A stretch of DNA of 10,270 bases from Chitinophagaceae bacterium (GCA_025455245.1 JALOMX010000036.1:1-10270); one strand, 5' to 3'; counted from the first letter of the stretch, positions 1-8,221 are shown. Made by a program: numbers and translations. The notes: generated by a model not told the origin, from the letters alone.

Positions 1-1433
1 ATGTCTTTCAGGGGCGGAACGCTTTTGTACAATCCGCTTACAAAATTAGCGGTGCCGCTTTTGCCTTCGGGGTTTTGCCCGCTGTCCCATACGGTTACTT
101 TGTCAATCTTAATGTTTTTAATGGCTTCCGACTGCAAACGCACAAGTTCAGGTAGTTTATCGGTAACAAGCAAGAGAACAGCATCTTTTGGATTGTCTTT
201 TGCAGCTTTTACAATCCTGTCGAGACCTTCCGCCTGCTTGGTCAGTATTTCAAATTGTCCGCGGGCTTCAGCCTCAAGCCTTGCAAAAATGGCATCGGCA
301 TCACCTTTTGCTTTTACCCTTGTTTGTTCGGCAATGGCTTCGGCTTCAATGATAGCACGTTGCTTTTGAATTTCGGCGCTTACCACAATGTTGGCATTCT
401 GCTGTGCGCGCTCGCGTTCGGCACGGGCATCTTCTGCCTTCTTTTCAGCTAAGTAAGCTTCTTCAAGCGCTTTTGCCTGCTGTACTTTTTCGGCGGCAAT
501 GGCACGGCGAAGGGCTTCGGCTTCGCGTTCGCGGCGTTCGGCATCCGATGCGGCAATCTGTATCTTGGCCTGGTTTTCACCGGTAACGGCTACCGCATTG
601 GCATCGGCGGTTTTTACGCGGGTATCCCTTTCGGCCTCGGCCTTACCGATATTTTCATCGCGGTTGGCGGCGGCAATACGTACTTCTTTATCCTTATTGG
701 CAAGCGCCACTTCTGTATCGCGGTCGCGGAGCATTTCTGCAACCCTGATATCCCTTTCCCGTTCTGCATCGGTACGGCCAATGTCACCGGTCCTTTCCTG
801 CTCGGCCACACGGATTTTGGCTTCGTTGATGGCTTTAGCCGCTGCCTCTTTACCCAATGCTTCAATATAGCCGCTTTCGTCTTTAATATCCGTTACGTTT
901 ACGTTGATCATTTTCAGGCCGATCTTTTTTAGTTCGGCTTCTACGTTGCTTGCAATGTTTGCCAGGAACTTATCACGGTTGTTGTTGATTTCTTCAATAT
1001 CCATCATGGCCACCACCAAACGCATTTGACCAAGGATAATGTCTTTGGCAAGGTCGTGAATAGCGGGGCGCTGCAGGCCAAGCAGGCGTTCAGCGGCATT
1101 TTGCATCACACCGGGTTCGGTGCTTATACCAACGGTGAATCTTGAAGGAACATCCACACGGATATTTTGCTTGCTCAGCGCATTGGTCAGGTTTACTTCT
1201 ATGCTGATAGGTGTAAGGTCGAGAAAGGCATAATCCTGAATAACAGGCCAGATAAAGGCTGCCCCGCCGTGGATACACTTTGCACTCAATACGCCTTCGG
1301 CATTGCTGCCAACTTTTCCGTACACTACCAAAATCCTGTCGGACGGACAACGCTTATAACGCTTTAATAAGGAAAGAAACAAGATGACAGCGAAAAATAT
1401 CGCAACGACAATAATAATCAAAAAGGATTCCAT
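1..1433 (-). CDS. Flotillin family protein (SPFH domain), C-terminal end cut off by window edge
   Basis: Membrane scaffold protein of the flotillin type, thought to organise membrane microdomains and oligomeric assemblies at the inner membrane. The frame starts at ATG 1433 and stays open for 477 codons to base 3, with no stop in the window. One hydrophobic N-terminal segment (about residues 4-23) is followed by an SPFH/PHB domain (about 30-200, including VDVPSRFTVGIS near 93-104). Next comes a long charged Ala/Glu/Arg-rich coiled-coil region (about 195-400) with many EAE, AER and VRVA-like repeats. The last visible residues, SGLYKSVPPLKD, match the usual flotillin C-terminus, so probably only a few tens of residues are missing. 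It lies 116 bp downstream of the NfeD-like gene on the same strand, as in yqiJ-yqiK and yuaF-yuaG pairs. No clear Shine-Dalgarno precedes the ATG. The repetitive coiled coil makes several antisense frames look open, but they are shadows. Confidence 0.9.
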   Translation of the reverse strand, partial: MESFLIIIVVAIFFAVILFLSLLKRYKRCPSDRILVVYGKVGSNAEGVLSAKCIHGGAAFIWPVIQDYAFLDLTPISIEVNLTNALSKQNIRVDVPSRFTVGISTEPGVMQNAAERLLGLQRPAIHDLAKDIILGQMRLVVAMMDIEEINNNRDKFLANIASNVEAELKKIGLKMINVNVTDIKDESGYIEALGKEAAAKAINEAKIRVAEQERTGDIGRTDAERERDIRVAEMLRDRDTEVALANKDKEVRIAAANRDENIGKAEAERDTRVKTADANAVAVTGENQAKIQIAASDAERREREAEALRRAIAAEKVQQAKALEEAYLAEKKAEDARAERERAQQNANIVVSAEIQKQRAIIEAEAIAEQTRVKAKGDADAIFARLEAEARGQFEILTKQAEGLDRIVKAAKDNPKDAVLLLVTDKLPELVRLQSEAIKNIKIDKVTVWDSGQNPEGKSGTANFVSGLYKSVPPLKD

Positions 1434-1549
1434 GTGTGAATTGGTTGTTTATGAAATTAAGTAATGAGGATTGAAGTTTTTATTGCATAAAGAGCAGAAG
1501 CCTTACCTGCCAAAATAATCAATTTTATTTTAGCCTTTGCCTTCCGGAG

Positions 1550-2137
1550 TTAGTTTAGATTTTTTGAAACGAGCAGCAGATCATTGCCAATAATTCCTGT
1601 AACCTTGACCGGCCTGCCGGAAGGGATGTCTTCGTCATCATCGGTCATGGCATCTAATTCACGGACGGATCCCTGTACCTTTAATTGGACCTTACCTACG
1701 CCTTTTCTGCCTGCCGGAATAAAAAGATATGTGTTTCCTGTTTGGTGCAATGCGTTGTTGATGTCAAGAGTACCGCTTTGTTGCAGTTTCATCATTTTAT
1801 TGAGCATAAAAACAAGCATAGCCACAACTGCAACACCTGCCATAATTCCTGCAATCATGGTTACGGCAGGGTTCCAGCCGGCATTGGTGCCTGCAATACC
1901 CACCCAACCAAACATGGTAAAAAAAGCTACCATGTTTTTGAAGGTGAAATACTGAGAGCCAATGCCTTCATCGGCATCAACTGAAACATCGGCATCGCCC
2001 ATTGCATCACCATCGCCCGATGCAAATGACAGTATAATCTGCGTAACAAATAAAGCGGAAAAAATAAGTGCAATAACCCAATAGATCTTTTGAATCCCTT
2101 CGAGGTCTTGCCACCATGTTTGTATATCCAGAATCAT
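1550..2137 (-). CDS. NfeD-like membrane protein with C-terminal OB-fold domain
   Basis: A 195-residue integral membrane protein of the NfeD-like class that partners flotillins. It has a hydrophobic helix at about residues 17-39, two more at about 66-84 and 91-113, and a beta-rich C-terminal domain (about 128-190). That domain contains GNTYLFIPAGRKGVGKVQL and GRPVKVTGIIGNDLLLV, which fit the OB-fold typical of NfeD proteins. The serine-protease domain of long NfeD proteins is absent, so this is the short form. Between helices 1 and 2 is a very acidic loop (residues 42-58, with Asp at 42, 44, 48, 50, 54, 56 and Glu at 57). Its position immediately upstream of the flotillin supports a shared role in membrane-domain maintenance or envelope stress resistance. 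The ATG at 2137 gives a short N-terminus before helix 1. The family call comes from topology, the C-terminal pattern and the neighbour, not from a search. Confidence 0.82.
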   Translation of the reverse strand: MILDIQTWWQDLEGIQKIYWVIALIFSALFVTQIILSFASGDGDAMGDADVSVDADEGIGSQYFTFKNMVAFFTMFGWVGIAGTNAGWNPAVTMIAGIMAGVAVVAMLVFMLNKMMKLQQSGTLDINNALHQTGNTYLFIPAGRKGVGKVQLKVQGSVRELDAMTDDDEDIPSGRPVKVTGIIGNDLLLVSKNLN

Positions 2138-2152
2138 GGTGCTAAGTAAAGA

Positions 2153-2185
2153 AAAAATTACATTAAAAAATTATCTGCTCTCAAA
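2153..2185 (-). promoter_or_regulatory. Weak candidate promoter for the NfeD-flotillin pair
   Basis: On the minus strand a TTTG (2185-2182) lies 21 nt before TAATTTTT (2160-2153), a 7/8 match to the Bacteroidota TAnnTTTG element. Transcription would begin about 10 nt before the NfeD ATG. The region is A/T-rich, so a chance match is quite possible. The 146-bp gap (2138-2283) that holds it shows no other clear signal and no convincing terminator for the preceding sugar transferase gene. Confidence 0.25.
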
Positions 2186-2283
2186 AGGGTATTTATATGC
2201 GTTCATAGAGGGTCTTTAAAACCGAAATCGAGGAGGATTGTATGTTACAGAACTTTCAAAAGGTAAGCTGTTTTTGATCAGGG

Positions 2284-3705
2284 TTATTTTCCCTTACCCA
2301 GAAAAATGATCCTGATGGTATGCACCATTATTTTAAAATCGAGCAGCAGTGAAGCATTTTCAACATAAAGCAGATCATATTCCATTCGCTCTATCATTTG
2401 CTCAACGGTGGAAGCATATCCGAATTGTACCATACCCCAACTCGTAAGGCCGGGTTTTACCTTGAGTAAAAAACTGTAATAAGGATTTTTCTTTTTGATC
2501 TCTTCAATGTAATAGGCCCTTTCCGGTCTTGGCCCAACAAGGCTCATTTCACCTTTCATGATATTCCAGCATTGCGGAAGTTCATCAATCCGCCATTTCC
2601 GCATGGTTTTCCCCCATGAGGTAATACGGGGATCATCGTCACTGCTCAGGGCCGGTCCATTGGCCTCTGCATCTGTGTACATGCTTCGGAATTTTACAAT
2701 GGAAAAGGGCCTTCCTTTATAGCCTATCCTTTTTTGCAGGAAAAGCACCGGACCCGGGGAAGACAGTTTGACCCGAATGGCTGCTATCACAAACAGCGGG
2801 CTGAAAATAATAAGGATAAAAATGGCTGATATGATATCAATCAGGCGTTTTGTATTTTGCTGCCAACCCTGCAAAGGATTGGTATGCATTCGAATAAATT
2901 GCCCCTGTAACACCTCACCTGCTTTGACCGAACCACTGATGATGTCTATAATTCCGGGGACAAGAAAAATATCCGTGTCCTTTTCTGCAAGAATGGATAG
3001 AACTTTGGTTGCATTTTCTTCATCTTTTTCCAACGCAATAATGACTTTGTCAACAGCATATTGGTGTATTACAGCATCAATATGGGAAATGTCGCCGAGC
3101 TTTTTTGAATGGAAAGACAATTGATCATTACCGTTCTCTTTGTCAGAAAGATAACCAATTACGTTCCATCCTGTAATATGCGCATCTTTCTCAATGGCCT
3201 TGAATGCCTTTTTGGCTTTTTCACTACTTCCAATAATAAGTGTATTGAATCTGATGATTCCTTTTGCAAGTTGTCTGCCGCTTTTGGAAATCCAAAAAAA
3301 CCTGCCTGCAAGAATGACTACTGTTTGTAATACGTATAAACTTGCAAATACCTTGTAATAGTAATCGATCTGAATTACTTTTTCAATATCGTCGAGCAGC
3401 AACAGGAAGAAGATGAATGTTACCCCCGGCAAATGAATGAGTATGATCCTTACAAGTTCGTTGAGCTTGCTTTTCTCATAAAGGCTTTCATTGTAGTGGC
3501 CTGCGAGCAGGTAAATGGTCAACCAAACAAAGGGAATGCCAAGGATACCTCCGGTAAAAACCGGTTCCCTGAATATGTCTTCTGCAAAAATATCGGCGTA
3601 AATAAGGTATTGACGCCAGAAAAAGAAAATGGCCCAGATGAATAGCGACAAGGTATAGTCCGTTACCACCACCCTGTTCATGGGAATCTTTCGGGTTGAA
3701 GGCAT
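2284..3705 (-). CDS. Polyprenyl-phosphate sugar-1-phosphate transferase (WcaJ/WbaP-type initiating glycosyltransferase)
   Basis: Predicted to start surface-glycan synthesis by transferring a sugar-1-phosphate from a nucleotide sugar to undecaprenyl phosphate at the inner membrane. The 473 residues follow the family layout. Four N-terminal hydrophobic helices lie at about 18-38, 48-68, 84-104 and 117-137. A Rossmann-like middle domain (about 150-255, beginning FNTLIIGSSEKAKKA) follows. The catalytic bacterial-sugar-transferase domain (about 285-470) comes last, with its membrane-inserted helix at 287-310. Visible catalytic-domain motifs are KRLID, SPGPVLFLQKRIGYKGRPF, KFRSM, WRIDELPQ (Asp374-Glu375 is the expected catalytic dyad) and SLVGPRPE. 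It is the last gene of a three-gene operon, starting 8 bp after the dehydrogenase stop. The start could be Met1 or Met9 (3681); neither has a strong ribosome-binding site. The sugar it transfers cannot be read from the sequence. Length is normal and no key motif is missing. Confidence 0.93.
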   Translation of the reverse strand: MPSTRKIPMNRVVVTDYTLSLFIWAIFFFWRQYLIYADIFAEDIFREPVFTGGILGIPFVWLTIYLLAGHYNESLYEKSKLNELVRIILIHLPGVTFIFFLLLLDDIEKVIQIDYYYKVFASLYVLQTVVILAGRFFWISKSGRQLAKGIIRFNTLIIGSSEKAKKAFKAIEKDAHITGWNVIGYLSDKENGNDQLSFHSKKLGDISHIDAVIHQYAVDKVIIALEKDEENATKVLSILAEKDTDIFLVPGIIDIISGSVKAGEVLQGQFIRMHTNPLQGWQQNTKRLIDIISAIFILIIFSPLFVIAAIRVKLSSPGPVLFLQKRIGYKGRPFSIVKFRSMYTDAEANGPALSSDDDPRITSWGKTMRKWRIDELPQCWNIMKGEMSLVGPRPERAYYIEEIKKKNPYYSFLLKVKPGLTSWGMVQFGYASTVEQMIERMEYDLLYVENASLLLDFKIMVHTIRIIFLGKGK

Positions 3706-3713
3706 AGTTCGGG

Positions 3714-4703
3714 CTAATTATCAAGAATAACGGTTGAAGATATTTTATCCAGTATCTGATGGGCTACATCCATGGCAAGGAATCCGTCAACTTCGGAAAC
3801 GGCTGTTTTTTTATCATCACGTATAGACTGAACAAATGCTTCAAGCTCCATTTTGATGGCATTATTATCCCTGATATCCGGATTGGCTATGGCAATAGAT
3901 TTTTTACCTTTAGGTGTTTCCAGGTCAAAGGAAAATACATTCATGTCGCTGTCTTCCTTCAGTTTTATGATTTCAGTTTTCTTGGCCAGCAGGTCAATTC
4001 CTATATAGGCATCCTTTTGAAATACCCTGATCTTCCGCATCTTTTTCATGCTGATGCGGCTGCTTGTAAGGTTTGCAACACACCCATTATTAAATTCAAT
4101 CCGTACGTTGGCAATGTCAGGGGTATCGGTCATTACTGCAACACCGCTTGCGCTGATGTTTTTTACAGGGCTGTTTACGAGGCTGAGCAGGATATCAATA
4201 TCGTGGATCATCAGATCAAGGATCACGCTTACTTCGGTACCTCTCGGGTTAAACTGTGCGAGCCTGTGCACCTCAACAAACATGGGTTGCTTTACGTAAT
4301 CCATTGCTGCAAGGTATGCCGGATTAAACCGTTCCACGTGACCAACCTGAACCTTGACATGGGCTTCTTTGGCAAGTTTTACAAGTTGTCTTGCTTCTTC
4401 CATGGTGGCTGCCAAAGGTTTTTCAACAAAGACATGTTTTGATTTGCGCAAAGCTTTTTCGGCTATTTCAAAATGAAGGTTAGTGGGTGCAACTATATCA
4501 ATTGCATGGCAGGCGTCCATTAAATCATCAGCATTATGAAATCGCTTAATGCCGTATTCCTTTTCTGCAAAAGCAGCCTGTTCATCGTTGGGGTCAAAAA
4601 AGCCAACTATTTCCGCATCCGGTATGACCATCCAATTGTTCAGGTGAAATTTACCCAGATGCCCAACACCAAATATTCCAATCTTCCGTTTACTATCCTG
4701 CAT
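3714..4703 (-). CDS. Gfo/Idh/MocA family NAD(P)-dependent oxidoreductase
   Basis: A 329-residue dehydrogenase, probably acting on a sugar or nucleotide sugar in the cytoplasm. The N-terminal Rossmann fold begins KIGIFGVGHLGKFHL (residues 7-21), giving the GxGxxG-type dinucleotide site. The family EKP motif is at 94-96, with Lys95 the expected catalytic lysine. The C-terminal domain has GHVERFNPAY (121-130) and LMIHDIDI (164-171, His167 and Asp168/Asp170), the usual substrate-site histidine region. The GHVERFNP pattern resembles, from memory, UDP-N-acetylglucosamine 3-dehydrogenase-like members such as GnnA, but no matching aminotransferase gene is nearby, so that substrate is only a suggestion. 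It starts 7 bp after the DUF4954 stop and ends (TAG) 8 bp before the sugar transferase, so the three are almost certainly cotranscribed. Myo-inositol or other sugar dehydrogenase activity cannot be excluded. Confidence 0.9.
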   Translation of the reverse strand: MQDSKRKIGIFGVGHLGKFHLNNWMVIPDAEIVGFFDPNDEQAAFAEKEYGIKRFHNADDLMDACHAIDIVAPTNLHFEIAEKALRKSKHVFVEKPLAATMEEARQLVKLAKEAHVKVQVGHVERFNPAYLAAMDYVKQPMFVEVHRLAQFNPRGTEVSVILDLMIHDIDILLSLVNSPVKNISASGVAVMTDTPDIANVRIEFNNGCVANLTSSRISMKKMRKIRVFQKDAYIGIDLLAKKTEIIKLKEDSDMNVFSFDLETPKGKKSIAIANPDIRDNNAIKMELEAFVQSIRDDKKTAVSEVDGFLAMDVAHQILDKISSTVILDN

Positions 4704-4710
4704 ACTATTA

Positions 4711-6924
4711 TCATTTTGCCTGATTAAAAATCCTTTTTTGCATGAAGTTCATTTTCCTGAGAAACATACTCAGGTCTTCTTTTTCCTGTAAAATAAATTC
4801 GTTTTCATCAAGTTTCCCCAACACCTTTTCCATTTCTGCAGGAGAGTCGTACATCATTTTCCTGTAAGGATTGGTGTAATCTTTTTGCCTGCTAAGATAC
4901 ACCCCTTCAGATAGTTGTTTGCGGGTGTTGATGGCTTCTGCAGCTAATGCCCTCCACTTTTCCTGATGAAATGAAGAAGGTTCTGCCCCTTCAAGGTCTT
5001 TCAAAACAGCCCATACATGTTTAAGTTTTTTATCGGGATAAGCCAGGGCTTCCTGTCTGTACCAATTGTGTACCTGCTCCCAGTTTTTGATTTTTCCCTG
5101 CGTAATGTTTTCAATGGTTTTGGTAACATTGACCGAAGGAATAAGCTGCCCTCCAATATTCATCCAATCAGTGTTTTTATTCCTTTTGGGTATTTCAACC
5201 ACAAATTCTTCAAAATCCGTGATCTTTTTTTCAGTGCAATAATCGGCCACTACTTCCATACAATATGTCAGGAGCACCTTTCTGTAAATCCTGTAGGCTT
5301 TTCTTGCTTTGAGGATAACCACTTTCCTTGGGGAGTTTTCAACATCGGTTGCCACAATTTCCAATTCTGCATCCTTGCCTTCGAGATAATTTTTCCCAAG
5401 TATTTTCAGTTCATCATCACTTTTAATCTTTTCACCTGTTTGATCAGCAACCGATTTTCCTGCATACAGTTGAAGCAATGTTATGGCTTCCAATATTTCA
5501 TTGGCAGTATCGGGAGCCATGTAGTTGTATTCAATATGCTGGATTTTATCCGGCCGGCGGTCGCGGTTTTTGTATTTCCAGGCATTTCTGCCAAGGGCAT
5601 ACATGTTGTACATAAACCAATAGGCAGGCATTATCATCAGGGCGTCTTTGCCCGGGTCCTGACTTAGTAAAGAAAAGGGTAGGCGCAAATGTATCTCTGC
5701 GGGATAATCGCCCTTCGCAATAATGGTAAATGCAGCAAACCTGCTGTTGTGTTTCAGGCTTACGCATAACCCGGGCCAAAATCCCCTGTTGGCAAGGATC
5801 TCCCCATCGTTTGAGCGGCTGTTGTGGTTACTTCCGATGGTGGCACCCGCAGCCATATTGCTTTGACCCATTACTACGGCCGCACATAAAAAACTATTGT
5901 TGTGGTGTTGTTCGTGGGCCGGAAATATAAGTGAGTTAAGTACTTCGCAGCAGCTGATGGTTGCATTGTCGCCAAGGTAGGCATTGATCAGGCGCGCCCC
6001 GTATTTCAGTTGCGAGTTGCTGCTCATGACAAACCTCACGGCTTTTACACCATAAAAAGCACGGCAGCCGAAGCCTACGATACCATTTACCATTTCGCAT
6101 CCTTCGCCAATTTGTGTTTTGGCTTCCGGTTTGGAATTTATGGTCAGGTTTTTAAGTTTATTGGCACCTTTCAGGTAGGCGTCGCTGCCAATCCATACAT
6201 CTTTAATAATCGCACAGTTTTTTATCACCGTCCTGTCGCCTACCTTTCCGTAGTAGCCTCTTTTTGTATCGAATTGTTCTTCGGTAAACTCTTTTAATTT
6301 TGAAAGCAATGCTTCATTTTCGCGGTATTTCGCCCAAATCCATGCATCACCGGGTAGCATTCCGTTAAAAGGGATGACTCTTCTCCCGCCATTTTCATTG
6401 CAAATTTCCATCCAGATGCGAATGTCCTCCGGCTCTCCCGATTTTATGATCCCATTTCCAAATTTCGCATGAGGGGTGGTCATCAATTCATTTACATTGA
6501 TAATGATGGCCTCACTGCCGATAATGTAATGACTCATATAGTTTACATTATCCACCACTACATTGTCCCCAAAATCGCAACTGATGATGGTACTGTTATA
6601 TAGTCCCACCGGTACCCTAAGCCTGCTGTATTCAAGAAAGTAAGGTTCAAGTTTGCCAATTCTGACCAATCCGAAAAACTTGCAGTTCTTTACCAGTTCG
6701 GGTGCAAATGCATCGCTCACCAGGATGTTGTTCCAGTTATCGCTTGTATTTCCGTTACGGACCAGTATTTCAATTTCATAGGCTGTGAGTTGCCTGTAAG
6801 TGATGCCATTACGGTTTTGCAGATTCCTGAGATAGTATTCATCTTTCCCTTCAGGTAAAAATGACGGTTCAATAAAACCATACCCAAGTTTACTGATCGG
6901 GATTTTTAAAATATTGTTTTTCAT
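4711..6924 (-). CDS. DUF4954 family protein with left-handed beta-helix (hexapeptide-like) core, function unknown
   Basis: A 737-residue cytoplasmic-looking protein with no signal peptide or membrane helix. I recognise it as the DUF4954 type. Residues about 105-145 and 225-405 are rich in short Ile/Val/Gly/Asn repeats that resemble a left-handed parallel beta-helix. Examples are STIISCDFGDNVVVDN, TVIKNCAIIKDVWIGSDAYL, LGDNATISCCEVLN and MAAGATIGSNHNSR. This is the fold of nucleotide-sugar acyltransferases and pyrophosphorylase C-domains. A conserved-looking stretch with His340-His341 and GSNHNSR (364-370) could line an active site. Residues about 420-737 are mostly helical and charged and have no motif I recognise. 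It is the first gene of the operon with the dehydrogenase and the initiating sugar transferase, which suggests a sugar-acylation or nucleotide-sugar role in glycan synthesis; that role is inference. No perfect TAnnTTTG element lies in its 109-bp upstream gap; the nearest is TACCTTTA at 6982-6975. Confidence 0.78.
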   Translation of the reverse strand: MKNNILKIPISKLGYGFIEPSFLPEGKDEYYLRNLQNRNGITYRQLTAYEIEILVRNGNTSDNWNNILVSDAFAPELVKNCKFFGLVRIGKLEPYFLEYSRLRVPVGLYNSTIISCDFGDNVVVDNVNYMSHYIIGSEAIIINVNELMTTPHAKFGNGIIKSGEPEDIRIWMEICNENGGRRVIPFNGMLPGDAWIWAKYRENEALLSKLKEFTEEQFDTKRGYYGKVGDRTVIKNCAIIKDVWIGSDAYLKGANKLKNLTINSKPEAKTQIGEGCEMVNGIVGFGCRAFYGVKAVRFVMSSNSQLKYGARLINAYLGDNATISCCEVLNSLIFPAHEQHHNNSFLCAAVVMGQSNMAAGATIGSNHNSRSNDGEILANRGFWPGLCVSLKHNSRFAAFTIIAKGDYPAEIHLRLPFSLLSQDPGKDALMIMPAYWFMYNMYALGRNAWKYKNRDRRPDKIQHIEYNYMAPDTANEILEAITLLQLYAGKSVADQTGEKIKSDDELKILGKNYLEGKDAELEIVATDVENSPRKVVILKARKAYRIYRKVLLTYCMEVVADYCTEKKITDFEEFVVEIPKRNKNTDWMNIGGQLIPSVNVTKTIENITQGKIKNWEQVHNWYRQEALAYPDKKLKHVWAVLKDLEGAEPSSFHQEKWRALAAEAINTRKQLSEGVYLSRQKDYTNPYRKMMYDSPAEMEKVLGKLDENEFILQEKEDLSMFLRKMNFMQKRIFNQAK

Positions 6925-6962
6925 ATGATGCCGGCGAGGCTTTGTCTGTATTTTTTAGAAAA

Positions 6963-7018
6963 CCTAAAAGAGCGTAAAGGTAATGTTTTGAGAAAATGCA
7001 GGTGATTTACGCCTTTTA
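6963..7018 (-). terminator. Candidate hairpin terminator after the DUF4421 gene
   Basis: On the minus strand GCGTAAA (7012-7006) pairs perfectly with TTTACGC (6978-6972). The stem can be extended outward by a G-T wobble, one mismatch and three A-T pairs, and is followed by TCTTTTAGGTTTTC. The loop is long (27 nt) and the T-run is interrupted, so this is a weak intrinsic terminator at best. It would separate the DUF4421 gene from the DUF4954 operon. Confidence 0.35.
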
Positions 7019-7033
7019 CCTTTTATGTCGTGA

Positions 7034-8086
7034 TTAAAAAACCTGGTTATAGAATTTATTAATCCATGGTTTGGGTTTGAGTCTGTAGGCCACGGTCATT
7101 CTCAGGTTTGCGGTGTTTATCCTGTACGACATGTTACTGCTTCCGGCTATGACGCGGTTAGCAAACCAATAAACCGAACAACTGAATCGGTTGCTGTTGT
7201 AACCCATGGAGGGCCTGATTAAAAAATTGGGCCTCAGGTATAAATATCCGTTGGTGGCTTCCCCCACATATTCCCGTGAATAGCCAAATGAAACAGCTGA
7301 AATGGCAGAAGCATGAACGAACCAGTTTTTTTTGATGACAAGGGTATAGCCGTAACCCAATCCTGCACCCAATTCAGTGAATTTAACTTTGAAAACTTCG
7401 GGTTGTTCAAAAAACTCTTTGTAATCGTAGGGTATAAGTGAACTGTCACCTTTGATTTTTCCGTTGAAAAACTCAAGTCCGTATAAGGGGGATCCGGCAG
7501 ATTTTTTTTGCCAGTCCCTTTGGGTAATGGCCCCTGCATACGAATAACGCCTCCAATTCGGAACGAAGTAAGTTGTCAGCCCTATTAACTGCGTATTAAT
7601 ATCAGGCCTTTGAACATAAGTTTCACCCTTTGGCAGGGGACCGCTTTCAGGAACAATATAGGCACCATAATAAAATTGCCCGAAAAAGTCGATGATGTAT
7701 GGCCTGCCAACAATTTGAGAATGAAGATCAAGGTATCTTGTACGGCCTTTATACTGATTGTCCTGATTCATGAAACTAAAGTTGATTCCAATATTCAGGG
7801 TCAGGTATCGAAAAGTATGGCCAACCCCAAGGTTCAGGTTTCCATTCGAGCGGTAATCGACCTTTGTTTGGTGAGAAGAATTGAACAATTGGGGTGATGA
7901 GATTTTTTCAGACAGAAAAAAGCGATTATTTGAAAGGGTGTCGAAGGTTTCATAATAATCCTTGCTCGTTGTATCAATTTTAAAAACCTTCTGTATAAAC
8001 TGCGATTTCAGGTTAATGTTGATGAGGAAAATAGCGGCAAAAAGAAAAAAAACTTTATAAATAATTTGAGGAAGGGGTAAAAACAT
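7034..8086 (-). CDS. DUF4421 family protein, predicted outer-membrane beta-barrel
   Basis: Predicted secreted beta-barrel of unknown function from a family typical of Bacteroidota. I chose ATG 8086 (350 residues). The longer open frame begins with a TTG at 8155 and adds 23 residues that would sit in front of the signal peptide and upstream of a perfect promoter-like element. From ATG 8086 the protein begins MFLPLPQIIYKVFFLFAAIF, a normal signal-peptide shape. Family-like features are LNLGVGHTFRYLTLNIGINF, a KGRTRYLDL segment, GRPYIIDFF and the characteristic RRYSYAGAITQRDWQKKSAGSPLYG region. The second half alternates aromatic and polar residues as in barrel strands, and the C-terminus ends in Phe. 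It stands alone on the minus strand, divergent from porV. No neighbour indicates a substrate. Confidence 0.82.
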   Translation of the reverse strand: MFLPLPQIIYKVFFLFAAIFLININLKSQFIQKVFKIDTTSKDYYETFDTLSNNRFFLSEKISSPQLFNSSHQTKVDYRSNGNLNLGVGHTFRYLTLNIGINFSFMNQDNQYKGRTRYLDLHSQIVGRPYIIDFFGQFYYGAYIVPESGPLPKGETYVQRPDINTQLIGLTTYFVPNWRRYSYAGAITQRDWQKKSAGSPLYGLEFFNGKIKGDSSLIPYDYKEFFEQPEVFKVKFTELGAGLGYGYTLVIKKNWFVHASAISAVSFGYSREYVGEATNGYLYLRPNFLIRPSMGYNSNRFSCSVYWFANRVIAGSSNMSYRINTANLRMTVAYRLKPKPWINKFYNQVF

Positions 8087-8093
8087 ACAATTA

Positions 8094-8101
8094 CAAAGGT
8101 A
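8094..8101 (-). promoter_or_regulatory. Promoter -7 element for the DUF4421 gene
   Basis: TACCTTTG on the minus strand is a perfect match to the Bacteroidota TAnnTTTG element. A TTG lies 22 nt upstream as a possible -33 contact. The element ends only 7 nt before the ATG at 8086, so the transcript would be leaderless or nearly so. This also argues against the upstream TTG start at 8155. Confidence 0.5.
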
Positions 8102-8221
8102 CAATACCGTTTTTCCTAAAAACCAATATTTGTTTCGAATAACTATGGAAAACAAAACCGGATATGTTGGAATATAAGAACCAAAGGATTAAAATTTTCG
8201 TTTTCAGTTAAAGCTTCGCCC

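Noticed and set aside
1..870. Open plus-strand frames of about 120 residues (1-369 and 499-870)
   Set aside because: They lie antisense to the flotillin coiled coil, whose repetitive Ala/Glu/Arg codons keep the opposite frames open. Their translations are low-complexity Ser/Ala-rich sequence with no domain.
1434..1549. Small gene or regulatory RNA between the NfeD-like and flotillin genes
   Set aside because: No open frame of useful length, no perfect promoter element and no hairpin with a T-run was seen in these 116 bases.
2257..2265. TACCTTTTG on the minus strand as a promoter for the NfeD gene
   Set aside because: It has one extra base compared with TAnnTTTG, no -33 match, and lies about 120 bp from the gene. 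The A/T-rich site nearer the ATG fits slightly better, though also weakly.
2281..2293. Small GGGTTATTTTCCC palindrome at the sugar transferase stop as a terminator
   Set aside because: The stem is only three G-C pairs, with no T-run after it on the minus strand.
3759..5667. Long plus-strand frames of 227 and 216 residues (3759-4442 and 5017-5667)
   Set aside because: They are antisense to the Gfo/Idh and DUF4954 genes, which are strongly recognisable. The plus-strand translations are Cys/Phe/His-rich and resemble nothing.
8087..8155. N-terminal extension of the DUF4421 gene to 8155
   Set aside because: The upstream start is a TTG, the added residues would precede the signal peptide, and a perfect -7 promoter element lies inside the extension.
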